A stretch of 64,000 nucleotides of DNA from Microbacterium sp. 1.5R (GCF_007667425.1 NZ_VDRC01000002.1:62001-126000), one strand, 5' to 3'. Positions 17,627 to 26,524 are shown, numbered from the stretch's first letter. Made by a program: numbers and translations. The notes: generated by a model from the letters alone, not told the origin.

Positions 17627-18244
17627 TCAGCGCGGGTCGGGGCTCCCGGCCAGGAGCGCGTCGAGCATCTCCAGGGCGGCCTCATGGTCGACGGAGGCGT
17701 CGAGCAGCCACTGCGTCTGCAGGCCGTCGGATGCGGCGATGACGAGGGACGCCACGAGCACGGCATCCAGATCCGCCCGGATCTCGCCCGCGGTCTGCAG
17801 TTCGCGCACGCGCTCTGCCATCTGCTCGCGGAGACGCGAGAAGCGCTGGGTCGCGAACTCGTAGGCCGCCGGGTGCCCCTCTTCGAGCGCATTGGCGACG
17901 AGTGTCGAGTACAGCTGCACGAGTCCCGGGATGTTGCGGTTCTCTTCGGCCGAGACGCGCATCATCATCGCCGGACTCAAGCCGGACGGTTCGGGATGCT
18001 CGGTGTCGTTGCGGCGCTCGGACTCGCGGTAGACCGCGACCAGCAGCTCCTCCAGCGACCCGAAATAGTGGGTGAGGGCCGCATGGGTGACACCGACCTC
18101 TTGCGCGATCGCACGCAGGCTCGTTCGTCGAGAGCCGCGCTTCGCGAAGACCTCGATCGCCCTGTCGAGGATCTCCTGCCGCCGCGCGATGCCCTTGGCG
18201 TAGCGCCCCGGGCTGCGGGGTCCGTCGTCGGCTGGTGCGGCCAT
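17627..18244 (-). CDS. TetR-family regulator of the sugar isomerase operon
   Basis: A 205-aa TetR protein. The helix-turn-helix is near residues 20-65 (RRQEILDRAIEVFAKRGSRR, IAQEVGVTHAALTHYFGSLE), and the C-terminal region is helical and ends LDALLAGSPDPR. The ATG at 18244 is 6-7 nt after TATCAT on the minus strand, so a leaderless message is likely; longer open frame upstream belongs to the next gene. A perfect 18-bp palindrome lies 30-47 bp upstream. The same box, degenerate, is in front of the isomerase/oxidoreductase operon on the opposite strand, so autoregulation and control of that operon are predicted. Confidence 0.87.
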   Translation of the reverse strand: MAAPADDGPRSPGRYAKGIARRQEILDRAIEVFAKRGSRRTSLRAIAQEVGVTHAALTHYFGSLEELLVAVYRESERRNDTEHPEPSGLSPAMMMRVSAEENRNIPGLVQLYSTLVANALEEGHPAAYEFATQRFSRLREQMAERVRELQTAGEIRADLDAVLVASLVIAASDGLQTQWLLDASVDHEAALEMLDALLAGSPDPR

Positions 18245-18273
18245 GTTCCCGATGATACCCACCGGACAGTCAA

Positions 18274-18291
18274 AACCTCCGTCCGGAGGTT
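18274..18291. promoter_or_regulatory. TetR operator, perfect 18-bp palindrome
   Basis: AACCTCCGTCCGGAGGTT has perfect 8-bp arms and lies between the 2-hydroxyacid dehydrogenase stop (18301) and the TetR start (18244), overlapping the region where a -35 would be. A related copy occurs at 15535-15552. Confidence 0.75.
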
Positions 18292-18300
18292 CGCCCGCAG

Positions 18301-19236
18301 CTAGGGCCGCACCTGATTCACGAGCTCCCGGTCGGCGGCCAGGCGGGCGACATTGTCGTCGATCAGGGCGCTCGCGCCGATCGGACGGTTCCCCGCGACG
18401 TGCGGCGTGATCTGCAGGTTCGGCGCGCCCCACAGCGGGTCGTCCGCCGGCAGCGGCTCGGCCTTCGCGACGTCGATCGCCGCGGCGCGCAGCTGCCCGG
18501 ACGAGAGCGCGTCGATCAGGGCGGCCTCGTCGACCGTGGCACCGCGTCCGACGTTGACGAAGGCGGCACCCCGCCCGAGGGCCGCGAAGGCCGCGGAATC
18601 GAACAGGTCGGCGGTGTCGGCCGTGGCGGGCAGCAGCGACACCAGGATGTCGGTGTCGGCCAGAACGGCGTCGGCGTCGGCATCCGCGTGCACCGGGAAT
18701 CCCGCTCGTTCGCCGGCGCTCCGCGCGATGCCGCGCACTTCGGCGCCGAGCGTGCGCAGCACCGGAGCGAGGGTCGCCGCGATCGAGCCGAAGCCCCAGA
18801 TCGTGACCCGCGCGCCGGACAGGGTGAACTGCGTCCGCGTGCTCGAGGCGCTCTGCTCGTCGTTGAACTCGGCATCCCACCGCCGCTCGTGCTGAGCGTC
18901 GCGCAATCGGTCGAGGCGACGGACGACGGCGAGGATCAGAGCGAAGGTGTGCTCGGCGACCGGCCCGTCATGCAGCGAGCGACCGGAGCAGATGCGCACC
19001 TCGGGCGCGAACCCCGCCCGCAGGACGACGTCTGCGCCGGAGGCGAGCGCCTGAACCAGTCGCAGCCGCGGCAGCACACGGGCGGCCTCTTCGAGCCATG
19101 CGCCGGAGTTGTGCCAGACGACGAGGACTTCGGCGTCTCGATGCTCCTCGGGGATCGCATGCTCGATGTCGTAGACCACGGCGTCGACGTCTCCGCTCAG
19201 ACGCAGGTCGATGGTGTCGGGGATCAGGATCTTCAT
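18301..19236 (-). CDS. D-isomer-specific 2-hydroxyacid dehydrogenase
   Basis: A 311-aa NAD(P)-dependent dehydrogenase of the D-2-hydroxyacid (phosphoglycerate/hydroxypyruvate reductase-like) family. The nucleotide fold has WGFGSIAATLAPVLRTLGAE (GxGxxxA variant, with SIA where GxIG is usual). Catalytic residues are visible as VNVGRGATVDEAAL (Arg), AIDVAKAEPLP (Glu) and ITPHVAGN (His). The ATG at 19236 has GGAGG 5 nt upstream. It is codirectional with the downstream TetR gene, 56 bp away, but that TetR has its own operator and probable promoter. It likely interconverts a 2-keto acid and D-hydroxyacid; the substrate is open. Confidence 0.87.
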   Translation of the reverse strand: MKILIPDTIDLRLSGDVDAVVYDIEHAIPEEHRDAEVLVVWHNSGAWLEEAARVLPRLRLVQALASGADVVLRAGFAPEVRICSGRSLHDGPVAEHTFALILAVVRRLDRLRDAQHERRWDAEFNDEQSASSTRTQFTLSGARVTIWGFGSIAATLAPVLRTLGAEVRGIARSAGERAGFPVHADADADAVLADTDILVSLLPATADTADLFDSAAFAALGRGAAFVNVGRGATVDEAALIDALSSGQLRAAAIDVAKAEPLPADDPLWGAPNLQITPHVAGNRPIGASALIDDNVARLAADRELVNQVRP

Positions 19237-19424
19237 TTCGCCTCCGGTTCCACCGTAGCCATGTGCGCGGATGCCGTGGGCGCGCGGCGCCCGGGGAGAG
19301 GGCATCGCGTCCTCAGGTGCGCGGACGTGCCCGCTCCGCGGATGTCAAGCCCCGAGAAACTGCGTGCGCGGTGACAACGCCGTGTGGGAGCCTGGCGGCG
19401 GAGGGGCTGAACCTGGGGGAAAGC

Positions 19425-20444
19425 ATGCGTGTGCTCGCGATCGTCGGTGTGTTCGTCGTGATACTCGTTTTCGGAGTCGGCAGCGGCGTCCTACTGGGAA
19501 CGCAGTCCGGGGCACCGGGTGAATGGTCCTGGCTGTGGGGAGTCGTGACAGTGCCGTTCATGATCGCACCGCTCGCCCTCGGCAGCTCGCTCGCGTTCTG
19601 GGACATGAGACGATCGGTCGGCTCGCGACGGGCGTACCGACGCAGCCTCATCGCCGTCGTCGGCGTGCAGGTTCTCGCCACGGTCGCGCTGAGCGTCTGC
19701 GTGGTGCTGACGCGGACGTCATGGTGGATCGTTCCGGTCTTCGTGGTCGCCGGTATCGCCCTCACCGCCGGGGCGGTCTGGCTCGGACCGATCCTCCGGC
19801 GCGCGGAGAAGAAGTCCGACCGACCCACAACCGCATCGGTGGCGTACCCACGAGCCAACCTGCGGCGAGACGTGCGGCGTATCGTCATCGCGGGAGTCAT
19901 CGGTCTGATCGTGGGCGGAGCCGCGACCCTCGTTCTCTTTCTCGTGTTCGGCGAAGGCCGGCAGCCCGGCACCTGGGATGTGCTCGTGCTCGCCACGGCG
20001 TTCGGAGCGCTGGCTGCGGGGATCGGGTGCGCGCTCGTGACCCGTCGGCTCGCGCGAGAGGTCCGTGGTCTCGTCGACGGCGACGTCGAGCGCGCACGGC
20101 TGATCGGTCGAGTCGTCGTCCGTGGGAAGCGCACGACACTGGCACCCGACGACGAAGCGGTGGCACCTCGCTTCGCCGCGCTGTCATGTGTCGTCCAGGC
20201 CTATCAGATCGCGTGGCTCGTCTGCCTCTACGTCGCTCTCGGGGGTCAGCAGATCCTGCGCGTCATGGACGAGCCCGGCGACATGCTCGCTTGGTCGCTG
20301 TTGATTTTTTTCGCAGTGATGGTGGTCACGCTCGGACCGGTCATCGTCGTGCAGCTCCGCCGCACGCGCAGGTACGCGCTCGAGCATGGCGAGGCGATCA
20401 CCGAGGCGCGAGAATCGTCGGCAGGAGTCCCGGCCGACTCGTGA
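19425..20444 (+). CDS. Multi-pass membrane protein, unknown function
   Basis: A 339-aa protein with about eight hydrophobic segments: near residues 1-25, 35-60, 75-95, 100-125, 160-185, 195-220, 265-290 and 295-315. Between the sixth and seventh lies a cytoplasmic stretch of about 45 residues rich in Arg/Asp (LAREVRGLVDGDVERARLIG). I do not recognise a family and no catalytic motif is evident. The ATG at 19425 follows GGGGGAAAG by 1-2 nt; upstream frame is arginine-rich noise. The GyrI-like gene follows after 13 bp and is likely co-transcribed. Confidence 0.75.
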   Translation: MRVLAIVGVFVVILVFGVGSGVLLGTQSGAPGEWSWLWGVVTVPFMIAPLALGSSLAFWDMRRSVGSRRAYRRSLIAVVGVQVLATVALSVCVVLTRTSWWIVPVFVVAGIALTAGAVWLGPILRRAEKKSDRPTTASVAYPRANLRRDVRRIVIAGVIGLIVGGAATLVLFLVFGEGRQPGTWDVLVLATAFGALAAGIGCALVTRRLAREVRGLVDGDVERARLIGRVVVRGKRTTLAPDDEAVAPRFAALSCVVQAYQIAWLVCLYVALGGQQILRVMDEPGDMLAWSLLIFFAVMVVTLGPVIVVQLRRTRRYALEHGEAITEARESSAGVPADS

Positions 20445-20457
20445 GGAGCAGGAGCCC

Positions 20458-21108
20458 ATGCCGATCGACCCGAAGAGGACGCTCGACGCATATCGCGCGA
20501 CGCGGGGCGAGTTCCGCGTGGTCGACGTGCCACCGCTGCAGTACCTGATGGTCGACGGCGCGGGAGACCCCAATACGACGCAGGCATATCGGGATGCCGT
20601 CGCCGCGCTGTTCCCGGTCGCCTACGCGCTAAAGTTCGCGGCCCGCGCCGAGCTCGACCTGGACGTCGTGGTCATGCCGTTGGAGGGGCTCTGGGATGCG
20701 CCGGACAGGGCATCGTTCACGACGAGGCGCGACAAGTCGGCGTGGCTGTGGACGATGTTGATCATGGTGCCCGATCAGGTGACGCCCGAGATGTTCGCCG
20801 CCGCGGTCGACAAGGTCGAGGCCAGGGCGGCAGCGAAGGGGGAGCCCCTGCCGGCGCTGCGGTCGATGCGGATCGAGACGCTCGACGAGGGCCCGAGCGT
20901 GCAGACCCTGCACGTCGGATCGTACGACGACGAGACGCCGGTGCTGGCCGAGCTGCACGACAGGTTCATTCCCGACAACGGCCTGCGCCCGACCGGTCGC
21001 CACCACGAGATCTATCTCGGCGACGCGCGGCTCGTCGCCCCCGAGCGGCTGCGCACGATTCTGCGACAGCCGGTCGCTCGCGTGGGACTGCCTCACCCCG
21101 AAGGGTGA
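20458..21108 (+). CDS. GyrI-like domain protein
   Basis: A 216-aa protein of the GyrI-like small-molecule-binding group (SHS2 fold). The sequence runs from FRVVDVPPLQYLMVDGAGDP through DKSAWLWTMLIMVPDQVTPE to QTLHVGSYDDETPVLAELHD and the final RHHEIYLGDARL, which is the usual order of the domain as found alone or attached to AraC regulators. No DNA-binding domain is present. It could be a ligand-binding or hydrolytic detoxifying protein, as shown for some standalone GyrI-like proteins. Ribosome site GAGGAGCAGGAG precedes the ATG by 4 nt. A terminator hairpin overlaps its stop codon. Confidence 0.85.
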   Translation: MPIDPKRTLDAYRATRGEFRVVDVPPLQYLMVDGAGDPNTTQAYRDAVAALFPVAYALKFAARAELDLDVVVMPLEGLWDAPDRASFTTRRDKSAWLWTMLIMVPDQVTPEMFAAAVDKVEARAAAKGEPLPALRSMRIETLDEGPSVQTLHVGSYDDETPVLAELHDRFIPDNGLRPTGRHHEIYLGDARLVAPERLRTILRQPVARVGLPHPEG

Positions 21109-21110
21109 GG
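21091..21110 (+). terminator. Hairpin overlapping the GyrI-like stop codon
   Basis: CCTCACCC (21091-21098), a CGAA tetraloop and GGGTGAGG (21103-21110) form a perfect 8-bp stem that includes the TGA stop. There is no T-tract. It probably terminates or stabilises the transcript. Confidence 0.6.
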
Positions 21111-21154
21111 GCAACCCCCTCCGGGCAGTCGTCGCGCGCCGATATCCTGCTCAG

Positions 21155-21952
21155 ATGACGTCAGCGAAGTCCGCCGCGCACGAGGCCAGGGGGTCGGACT
21201 CGTTCCGACGAGTCGCCCGGGCCGGATTCGTGGTGATCGGTCTCGTGCACATCATCATCGGCGTGCTCGCCGTGTCGATCGCGTCGGGTGGCGGCGGGGA
21301 TGCCGATCAGGACGGCGCAATGCAGCAGATCCGGTCGACGCCGGTGGGTGGGCTCATCCTTGCGCTGGTTGCGGCGGCACTCGTCGCCCTCGCGGTGTGG
21401 CAGGTCGTGAGCGGCATGGTCGCCGTCGGCGGCGAGGTGAAGAAGTGGGGCCAACGCATCAAGCTGTTCGGCATCGCCGTGGCGTACCTGGTGATCGCCG
21501 GGCTGGCGACCGTCTACGCGTTCGGCGGCACCGCCGAGTCGGAGGAGTCGTCGCAGACCCTCAGCGAGATCCTGCTCGGAGCGCCGGGAGGGGTGCTGCT
21601 GCTCATCGCGGTGGGCCTCACGGTGGTCGGTGTGGGTATCGGCTTCATCGTCAGCGGCTTCACCACCGGCTTCCGCAAGATGCTCGACCTGCCGTCCGGC
21701 GCGGGGCGGCCGCCGATCGTCGTCCTCGGCGTGATCGGCTACATCGCCAAGGGGATCGCGATCGGCGTCACCGGCATCCTGTTCGTCGTCTCCGCCTGGA
21801 CGCACGATCCCGGCAAGGCGGGCGGCCTGGACGCCGCGCTGCGAAGCCTCATCGACCTGCCCTTCGGTCGAGTCGTACTCTGGGTCGTCGGCGCGGGGCT
21901 GGCCCTGTACGGCGTGTTCTCGATCGTGCGCGCCCGCTACGCCCGCATGTGA
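21155..21952 (+). CDS. DUF1206 membrane protein
   Basis: A 265-aa protein with three repeats of the DUF1206 unit, each of two membrane helices, giving about six transmembrane segments. Repeat signatures are RRVARAGFVVIGLVHIIIGV at the N-terminus, KLFGIAVAYLVIAGLATVYA in the middle and LGVIGYIAKGIAIGVTGILF in the last third. The order and length fit the family found across actinobacteria, whose function is unknown. The ATG at 21155 has a weak ribosome site. It starts 46 bp after the GyrI-like gene, beyond a hairpin. Confidence 0.88.
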   Translation: MTSAKSAAHEARGSDSFRRVARAGFVVIGLVHIIIGVLAVSIASGGGGDADQDGAMQQIRSTPVGGLILALVAAALVALAVWQVVSGMVAVGGEVKKWGQRIKLFGIAVAYLVIAGLATVYAFGGTAESEESSQTLSEILLGAPGGVLLLIAVGLTVVGVGIGFIVSGFTTGFRKMLDLPSGAGRPPIVVLGVIGYIAKGIAIGVTGILFVVSAWTHDPGKAGGLDAALRSLIDLPFGRVVLWVVGAGLALYGVFSIVRARYARM

Positions 21953-21988
21953 AGCCGCCTCGCTCGGCCGCTCCTCTATCCTGACCCC

Positions 21989-22249
21989 ATGGTGAGAAGA
22001 AGTCGTCGTCGCCCGTACCGGAGGATCGCACTCGCTCTGCTGATCCCGGGTGCGCTGCTGATCCTCGCATCCATCCCGCAGTTCTTCTTCGGCATCCCCG
22101 TATCAGAGGGTGTCGCGCCCGCAGGACTCTCGCTCGGACCGCTCCTCGTCATCGGCGGCACGGTGCTGTACTTTTCCGAGAAGCCGCGGCGCGGCGAACG
22201 ATCCCACGACGATTCGGCGACGTTCCGGTGGCTCGACGTGGGACAGTGA
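21989..22249 (+). CDS. Small membrane protein, hypothetical
   Basis: An 86-aa protein with a very basic N-terminus (RRSRRRPYRR), two hydrophobic stretches at about residues 12-32 and 40-62, and a polar tail. I recognise no family. It is 36 bp downstream of the DUF1206 gene in the same direction and may share its transcript. The ATG at 21989 or the GTG one codon later could start it. It is short, but codon usage is normal and the membrane pattern coherent. Confidence 0.65.
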   Translation: MVRRSRRRPYRRIALALLIPGALLILASIPQFFFGIPVSEGVAPAGLSLGPLLVIGGTVLYFSEKPRRGERSHDDSATFRWLDVGQ

Positions 22250-22316
22250 CCGGGTAGACCAGGCCGGGGCGCCGGGGAATCAGCCGCACCTCGCCGGCGG
22301 ATGAGAAGCTAGAAGG

Positions 22317-23639
22317 ATGAGTACGACCCCCGACGCCGCGCTGAGCACCCCGCTGAGCGACAGTCCGCTGACGGATGCCGAGGTGCGGCGTCTGCGCGAG
22401 GACTTCCCGATCCTGAGTGTCGAGGTGAACGGGCACCCGCTCGCCTACCTCGACTCCGGTGCGACGTCGCAGCGCCCGCTCGCGGTGCTCGACGCGGAGC
22501 GGGAGTTCTCGACGACGCTGAACGCCGCCGTGCACCGCGGGGCGCACACGCTCGCCGCCGAGGCGACCGAGGTCTTCGAGGACGCCCGTGCCACGGTGGC
22601 CCGTTTCATCGGCGCCGACGAGGGCGAGGTGGTCTGGACGTCGAATGTCACGGAGGCGATCAACCTCGTGGCCTACGGCATCTCGAACGCGTCGCTGGGA
22701 CGAGGGGGAGCGGCGGCCGAGCGATTCCGCCTCGGTCGGGGCGACGAGATCGTCACCACCGAGATGGAGCACCACGCGAATCTCATCCCGTGGCAGGAGC
22801 TCGCCGCGCGCACGGGTGCGACGCTGCGTGTCATCCCGCTCGACGACGACGGCGCGCTGCGGCTGGACGCCGCCGCCGAGCTGATCGGCGAGCGCACCCG
22901 CCTCGTCGCCGTCACGCACGTGTCGAACGTGCTCGGCGTGATCAACCCCGTCGACCAGCTCGTCGCGATGGCCCGCCGGGTCGGCGCCCTCGTGCTGCTC
23001 GACGCGTGCCAGTCGGCGCCCCACCTTCCTCTCGACGTGCGCGCGCTCGACGTGGACTTCGCCGTGCTGTCGGGTCACAAGATGCTGGGCCCCTCGGGGA
23101 TCGGCGCGCTCTACGGACGCCGCGAGCTGCTCGAGGCGCTGCCCCCGTTCCTCACCGGCGGGTCGATGATCACGACCGTCACCACGACCGAGGCCGCGTA
23201 CCTCCCGCCGCCGCAGCGCTTCGAGGCCGGCACGCAGCGGGTGTCGCAGGCCGTCGCGCTCGCCGCCGCCATCGACTACCTCTCGGCGGTCGGGATGCCG
23301 CGCATCGCCGCGCACGAAGCGGCCTTCGGCCGTCGCCTCGTCGACGGTCTCGCCGCGATCGAGGGCGTGCGCGTGCTCGGAGCAGGCATCGATCTGCCGC
23401 GGGTGGGACTCGCGAGCTTCGACGTCGACGGCATCCACTCGCACGACGTGGGCCAGTACCTCGACGACCTCGGCATCGCCGTGCGCGTGGGGCACCATTG
23501 CGCGCAGCCGCTGCACCGCCGATTGGGCATCACGTCGTCGACCAGGGCGAGCACGTATCTCTATACGACCGAGGACGAGGTGGATGCCGTGATCGCCGGC
23601 GTCGCCGGAGCCATCGACTTCTTCCGGAGGGGCGCATGA
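22317..23639 (+). CDS. sufS: Cysteine desulfurase SufS
   Basis: A 440-aa PLP enzyme of the group II (SufS/CsdA) aminotransferase V family. It takes sulfur from L-cysteine and passes persulfide to the SufU scaffold/transfer protein for Fe-S assembly. The PLP lysine is Lys255 in SGHKMLGPSG; EMEHHANLIPWQ carries the conserved His; the active-site Cys395 sits in RVGHHCAQPL near the end. The start ATG at 22317 has AGAAGG closely before it. The stop overlaps the sufU start (ATGA), a pair typical of Gram-positives. The rest of the suf operon is not in this window. Confidence 0.95.
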   Translation: MSTTPDAALSTPLSDSPLTDAEVRRLREDFPILSVEVNGHPLAYLDSGATSQRPLAVLDAEREFSTTLNAAVHRGAHTLAAEATEVFEDARATVARFIGADEGEVVWTSNVTEAINLVAYGISNASLGRGGAAAERFRLGRGDEIVTTEMEHHANLIPWQELAARTGATLRVIPLDDDGALRLDAAAELIGERTRLVAVTHVSNVLGVINPVDQLVAMARRVGALVLLDACQSAPHLPLDVRALDVDFAVLSGHKMLGPSGIGALYGRRELLEALPPFLTGGSMITTVTTTEAAYLPPPQRFEAGTQRVSQAVALAAAIDYLSAVGMPRIAAHEAAFGRRLVDGLAAIEGVRVLGAGIDLPRVGLASFDVDGIHSHDVGQYLDDLGIAVRVGHHCAQPLHRRLGITSSTRASTYLYTTEDEVDAVIAGVAGAIDFFRRGA

Positions 23640-24070
23640 GCGACCTGCAGAACCTGTACCAGGAGTTGATCCTCGATCACTCGCGCACTCCGCACGGATT
23701 CGGACTCCGTGAGCCGATCGCCGCGCAGTCGCACCAGATCAACCCCACCTGCGGCGACGAGGTCACCCTGCAGGTGCACCGGGCGGCAGACGGCAGCGTC
23801 GAGGCGATCGCCTGGGAGGGGCACGGATGCGCGATCTCGCAGGCCTCCGCGTCGCTGCTGGCCGAACTCGCCGAAGGGCTGACGGTCGACGAACTCGAGG
23901 TGCGGATCGGCGCGTTCCGCACGGCCATGCGCTCGCGCGGCACGATCGAGCCCGACGAGGAGCTGCTGGGCGATGCCGCCGCGCTCGGCGGGGTGTCGCG
24001 TTATGTCGCGCGGGTGAAGTGCGCGATGCTCGCATGGGTCGCCGCCGAGGACGCGCTGCAGAAAAGCTGA
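23636..24070 (+). CDS. sufU: SufU Fe-S assembly sulfur-transfer protein
   Basis: A 144-aa IscU-like zinc protein that accepts sulfur from SufS in Gram-positive Suf systems. The ligand set is complete: Cys39 and Asp41 in NPTCGDE, Cys65 in GHGCAIS and Cys129 in VKCAMLAW. The insertion of about 18-20 residues between the second and third cysteine regions that distinguishes SufU from IscU is present. The start overlaps the sufS stop by 4 bp, so the two proteins are translated together, consistent with their physical interaction. Confidence 0.95.
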   Translation: MSDLQNLYQELILDHSRTPHGFGLREPIAAQSHQINPTCGDEVTLQVHRAADGSVEAIAWEGHGCAISQASASLLAELAEGLTVDELEVRIGAFRTAMRSRGTIEPDEELLGDAAALGGVSRYVARVKCAMLAWVAAEDALQKS

Positions 24071-24116
24071 CCCCGACTCCGTCCGGGCCGTCGGAGCCCG
24101 GGTGCAGGATGGGACC

Positions 24117-25055
24117 ATGCCTCTCACGCTGACTCCCCTCGAGCCCGACCGCTTCGACCTCTGGCGCTCGGCGACGAGGGAGCGTCTCATCACGCTCCGG
24201 CACGAGTCGGGGATGCTGGTGGGTGACGACGCGATCGTGAACGCCGACGCGTTCCTCGACCAGCTGCTCTCCGACGGCGCCGAGACGCAGACGTCCGTGA
24301 TCCTGACGATCCGCGAGGGCGACGAGGAGCTGGGTACGGTGTGGCTCGCCTCGATCTCCGGCATCCTCATGATCATCGATCTCGCGTTCACCGGCCGCCC
24401 TTCGGAGGAGCAGCAGGACGAGCTGTTCGCCGCCCTCGTCGAGATGGGGCGGACGAACGGGGCCGATCGGCTCAGCATCTCCGTCCACTCGACCGACGCG
24501 GCGAGCAGGGCGTTCATCGAGGGGCGGGGATTCGCGTGCGCGTCCATCCAGATGCTGCTCGAGCCGCTGCCCGCCCGCCACCGCGAGCCGCTCGTGCAGG
24601 TCGAGCCGATGACTGCCGAGCGGTACCCCTCGTTCGCTGCGGCGTCGGAGGCCGCGTTCGCGGACGAGCTCGCCGCCTCTGGCCGCTACTCGATCGAGGA
24701 CGCCCGCGTCGAGTCGCACCGTCAGATGACGGAGGAGCTGCCGGACGGCGTCGAGACGGCGGCGCAGGAGCTCTTCACCGCCGGCGTCGACGGCGAGGAG
24801 GTCGGCATCCTCTGGGTCGGCCTGCGCACGAGGGGTGGCCGCCCGCACGCGTTCATCCTCGACATCGAGGTGGTCGAGTCCGAGCGGCGGAAGGGATACG
24901 GACGCGAGCTGATGTTCGCCGCCGAGCGCGTCGCGCGAGAGCACGGGGCGGATTCGGTCGGTCTGCACGTGTTCGGCTTCAACACCGGAGCCACCGCGTT
25001 GTACGAGAGTCTCGGTTATCGCCGTGTCGAGGAGCGCCACCTGCTCACCCTGTGA
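24117..25055 (+). CDS. GNAT-family N-acetyltransferase (tandem GNAT)
   Basis: A 312-aa protein built from two GNAT folds. The N-terminal half (about 1-150) looks degenerate, with LAFTGRPSEEQQDELFAALV replacing the acetyl-CoA loop. The C-terminal half holds a good acetyl-CoA motif, ERRKGYGRELMFAAERVARE (Q/RxxGxG/A form), followed by GLHVFGFNTGATALYESLGY. The acceptor is unknown. The ATG at 24117 is preferred over the GTG at 24102. It is a single gene after sufU with no obvious operon partner. Confidence 0.83.
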   Translation: MPLTLTPLEPDRFDLWRSATRERLITLRHESGMLVGDDAIVNADAFLDQLLSDGAETQTSVILTIREGDEELGTVWLASISGILMIIDLAFTGRPSEEQQDELFAALVEMGRTNGADRLSISVHSTDAASRAFIEGRGFACASIQMLLEPLPARHREPLVQVEPMTAERYPSFAAASEAAFADELAASGRYSIEDARVESHRQMTEELPDGVETAAQELFTAGVDGEEVGILWVGLRTRGGRPHAFILDIEVVESERRKGYGRELMFAAERVAREHGADSVGLHVFGFNTGATALYESLGYRRVEERHLLTL

Positions 25056-25113
25056 GTGCCGGCGCGATCCGACGGCCGGGGAATAGGCCCCCGCCCGGGG
25101 CGTTGGGCTTCGT

Positions 25114-25755
25114 ATGACGACTCTCGGAATCATCGGAGCAGGACACATCGGCAGCCAGGTCGCACGAGCGGCGGTGGCACGCGGCTACGACGTGGTGATC
25201 GCGAATTCCCGCGGACCGGAGACGCTCGCCCCTCTCATCGCGGAGCTGGGCGAGAAGGCACGCGCCGCGACCGCCGCGGAGGCGGCGACGGCGGCGGACG
25301 TCGCCGTGGTCACCATTCCGCTCGGCCGGATCGACGAGCTGCCCGTCGACGAGCTGGCAGGGAAGATCGTGTTGGACACGAACAACTACTACTTCGAGCG
25401 CGACGGCCACATCGAGGCGCTCGACAAGGGCGAGACGACGACGTCGGAGTTGCTGCAGCGCCGGCTGCCCACCTCGCGGATCGCCAAGGCGTTCAACCAC
25501 ATCATGGCCCGCGACATCACGACCGACGGCGCCCCCGCCGGGTCCGAGAACCGGCGTGCCCTCGCGACAGCGGGAGACGACGCGGATGCCGTCGACTTCG
25601 TCACTCGGTTCTACGACGAGCTCGGATTCGACACCGTGAACGTCGGTCCGCTCAGTGAATCATGGCGTGTCGAGCGCGACCGCCCCGCCTATGTGGTGCG
25701 GCAGAACGCAGAGGAGCTGCGCCGGAATCTCGCCGACGCGAACCGTCTGCCCTGA
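25114..25755 (+). CDS. NADPH-dependent F420 reductase-like oxidoreductase
   Basis: A 213-aa protein of the F420-dependent NADP oxidoreductase family. The Rossmann motif GIIGAGHIGSQVARAAVARG starts at residue 5, followed by VVIANSRGPETL, where the Asn-Ser-Arg supports NADP(H). The usual TIP(L/F) segment after the Ala-rich helix and NTNNYY-like DTNNYYFERDG are present. Many family members act as generic NADPH reductases or polyketide-linked enzymes rather than true F420 enzymes, so the electron partner is uncertain. It is a single gene flanked by GNAT and GntR genes. Confidence 0.83.
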   Translation: MTTLGIIGAGHIGSQVARAAVARGYDVVIANSRGPETLAPLIAELGEKARAATAAEAATAADVAVVTIPLGRIDELPVDELAGKIVLDTNNYYFERDGHIEALDKGETTTSELLQRRLPTSRIAKAFNHIMARDITTDGAPAGSENRRALATAGDDADAVDFVTRFYDELGFDTVNVGPLSESWRVERDRPAYVVRQNAEELRRNLADANRLP

Positions 25756-25815
25756 TCAGGGTCCGCCCTGATCAGGGGCACAACCCGGCCGTTACATCAC
25801 GGTGGGATACCAAAG

Positions 25816-25845
25816 TTGGCTCTGACGTTGTGAGGATGAGACAAT
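25816..25845 (+). promoter_or_regulatory. Leaderless promoter of the GntR gene
   Basis: TTGGCT (25816-25821), an 18-bp spacer and GACAAT (25840-25845) end 6 nt before the ATG at 25852. Transcription should therefore start at or next to the start codon. Confidence 0.55.
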
Positions 25846-25851
25846 CCCGAT

Positions 25852-26511
25852 ATGGCGGGGCTGGGGGCTGCCGGCGAACTGGAGTCGGCGAGGGTGACGC
25901 GTATTCTGCGTGACGACATCGTGCTGGGGAGGCGAGCGTCGGGATCGCGGCTCGTCGAACGAGACATCGCGGCGGAGTTGAACGTCTCGCGACTGCCCGT
26001 GCGCGAGGCGATCCGCACGCTCGTCTCCGAGGGCGTCGTGGTCGCTCGCCCGCGCACCTGGGCCGTGGTGCGGGAGTTCTCGCGTCAGGATCTCCAGGAC
26101 TACGGCGAAGTGCGCGAGGCCATGGAGACGATGATCTTCGTCTTCGCCGCGCAGCGGCGCACGACGGACGGGCTCGGCCGACTCCGGGCGGCCTACGAGC
26201 AGGAGCTCGCTGCGGCGGAGTCCGGAGACGTGGAGGGGGCGCGGATCGCCGCGAGCCTGTTCCACGAGGTCGCGGCGCACCTCGCTGCCAACCACATGAT
26301 CGGCGAGTTCGTCACCGTGTTCGCGACCCGCCTGCGGTGGCTGTTCGGTCAGCACGACGATCTCATCGAGACCGCCGAGGAGCACCGGGTCATCCTCGAG
26401 GCTGTGGCGGCTCAGGATGTGGATGCGCTGCGCGAGCTGGTGCCCCAGCACACGGCGAACGCGGTGGCATCGGCCGCTCGCCGACTCGGCGTCGACGCCG
26501 AATCGGACTGA
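25852..26511 (+). CDS. GntR-family regulator (FCD domain)
   Basis: A 219-aa regulator. It has a winged helix at about residues 10-75 (LNVSRLPVREAIRTLVSEGV) and an FCD domain after that, with VREAMETMIF, FHEVAAHLAANH and EEHRVILEAVAAQD providing the His/Asp positions usual for metal-dependent ligand binding. The message is probably leaderless. No catabolic gene is adjacent: upstream is the F420-type reductase in the same direction, downstream the copper operon with its own box. Its targets are therefore not apparent from position. Confidence 0.83.
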   Translation: MAGLGAAGELESARVTRILRDDIVLGRRASGSRLVERDIAAELNVSRLPVREAIRTLVSEGVVVARPRTWAVVREFSRQDLQDYGEVREAMETMIFVFAAQRRTTDGLGRLRAAYEQELAAAESGDVEGARIAASLFHEVAAHLAANHMIGEFVTVFATRLRWLFGQHDDLIETAEEHRVILEAVAAQDVDALRELVPQHTANAVASAARRLGVDAESD

Positions 26512-26524
26512 TCCCACCCGCCTG

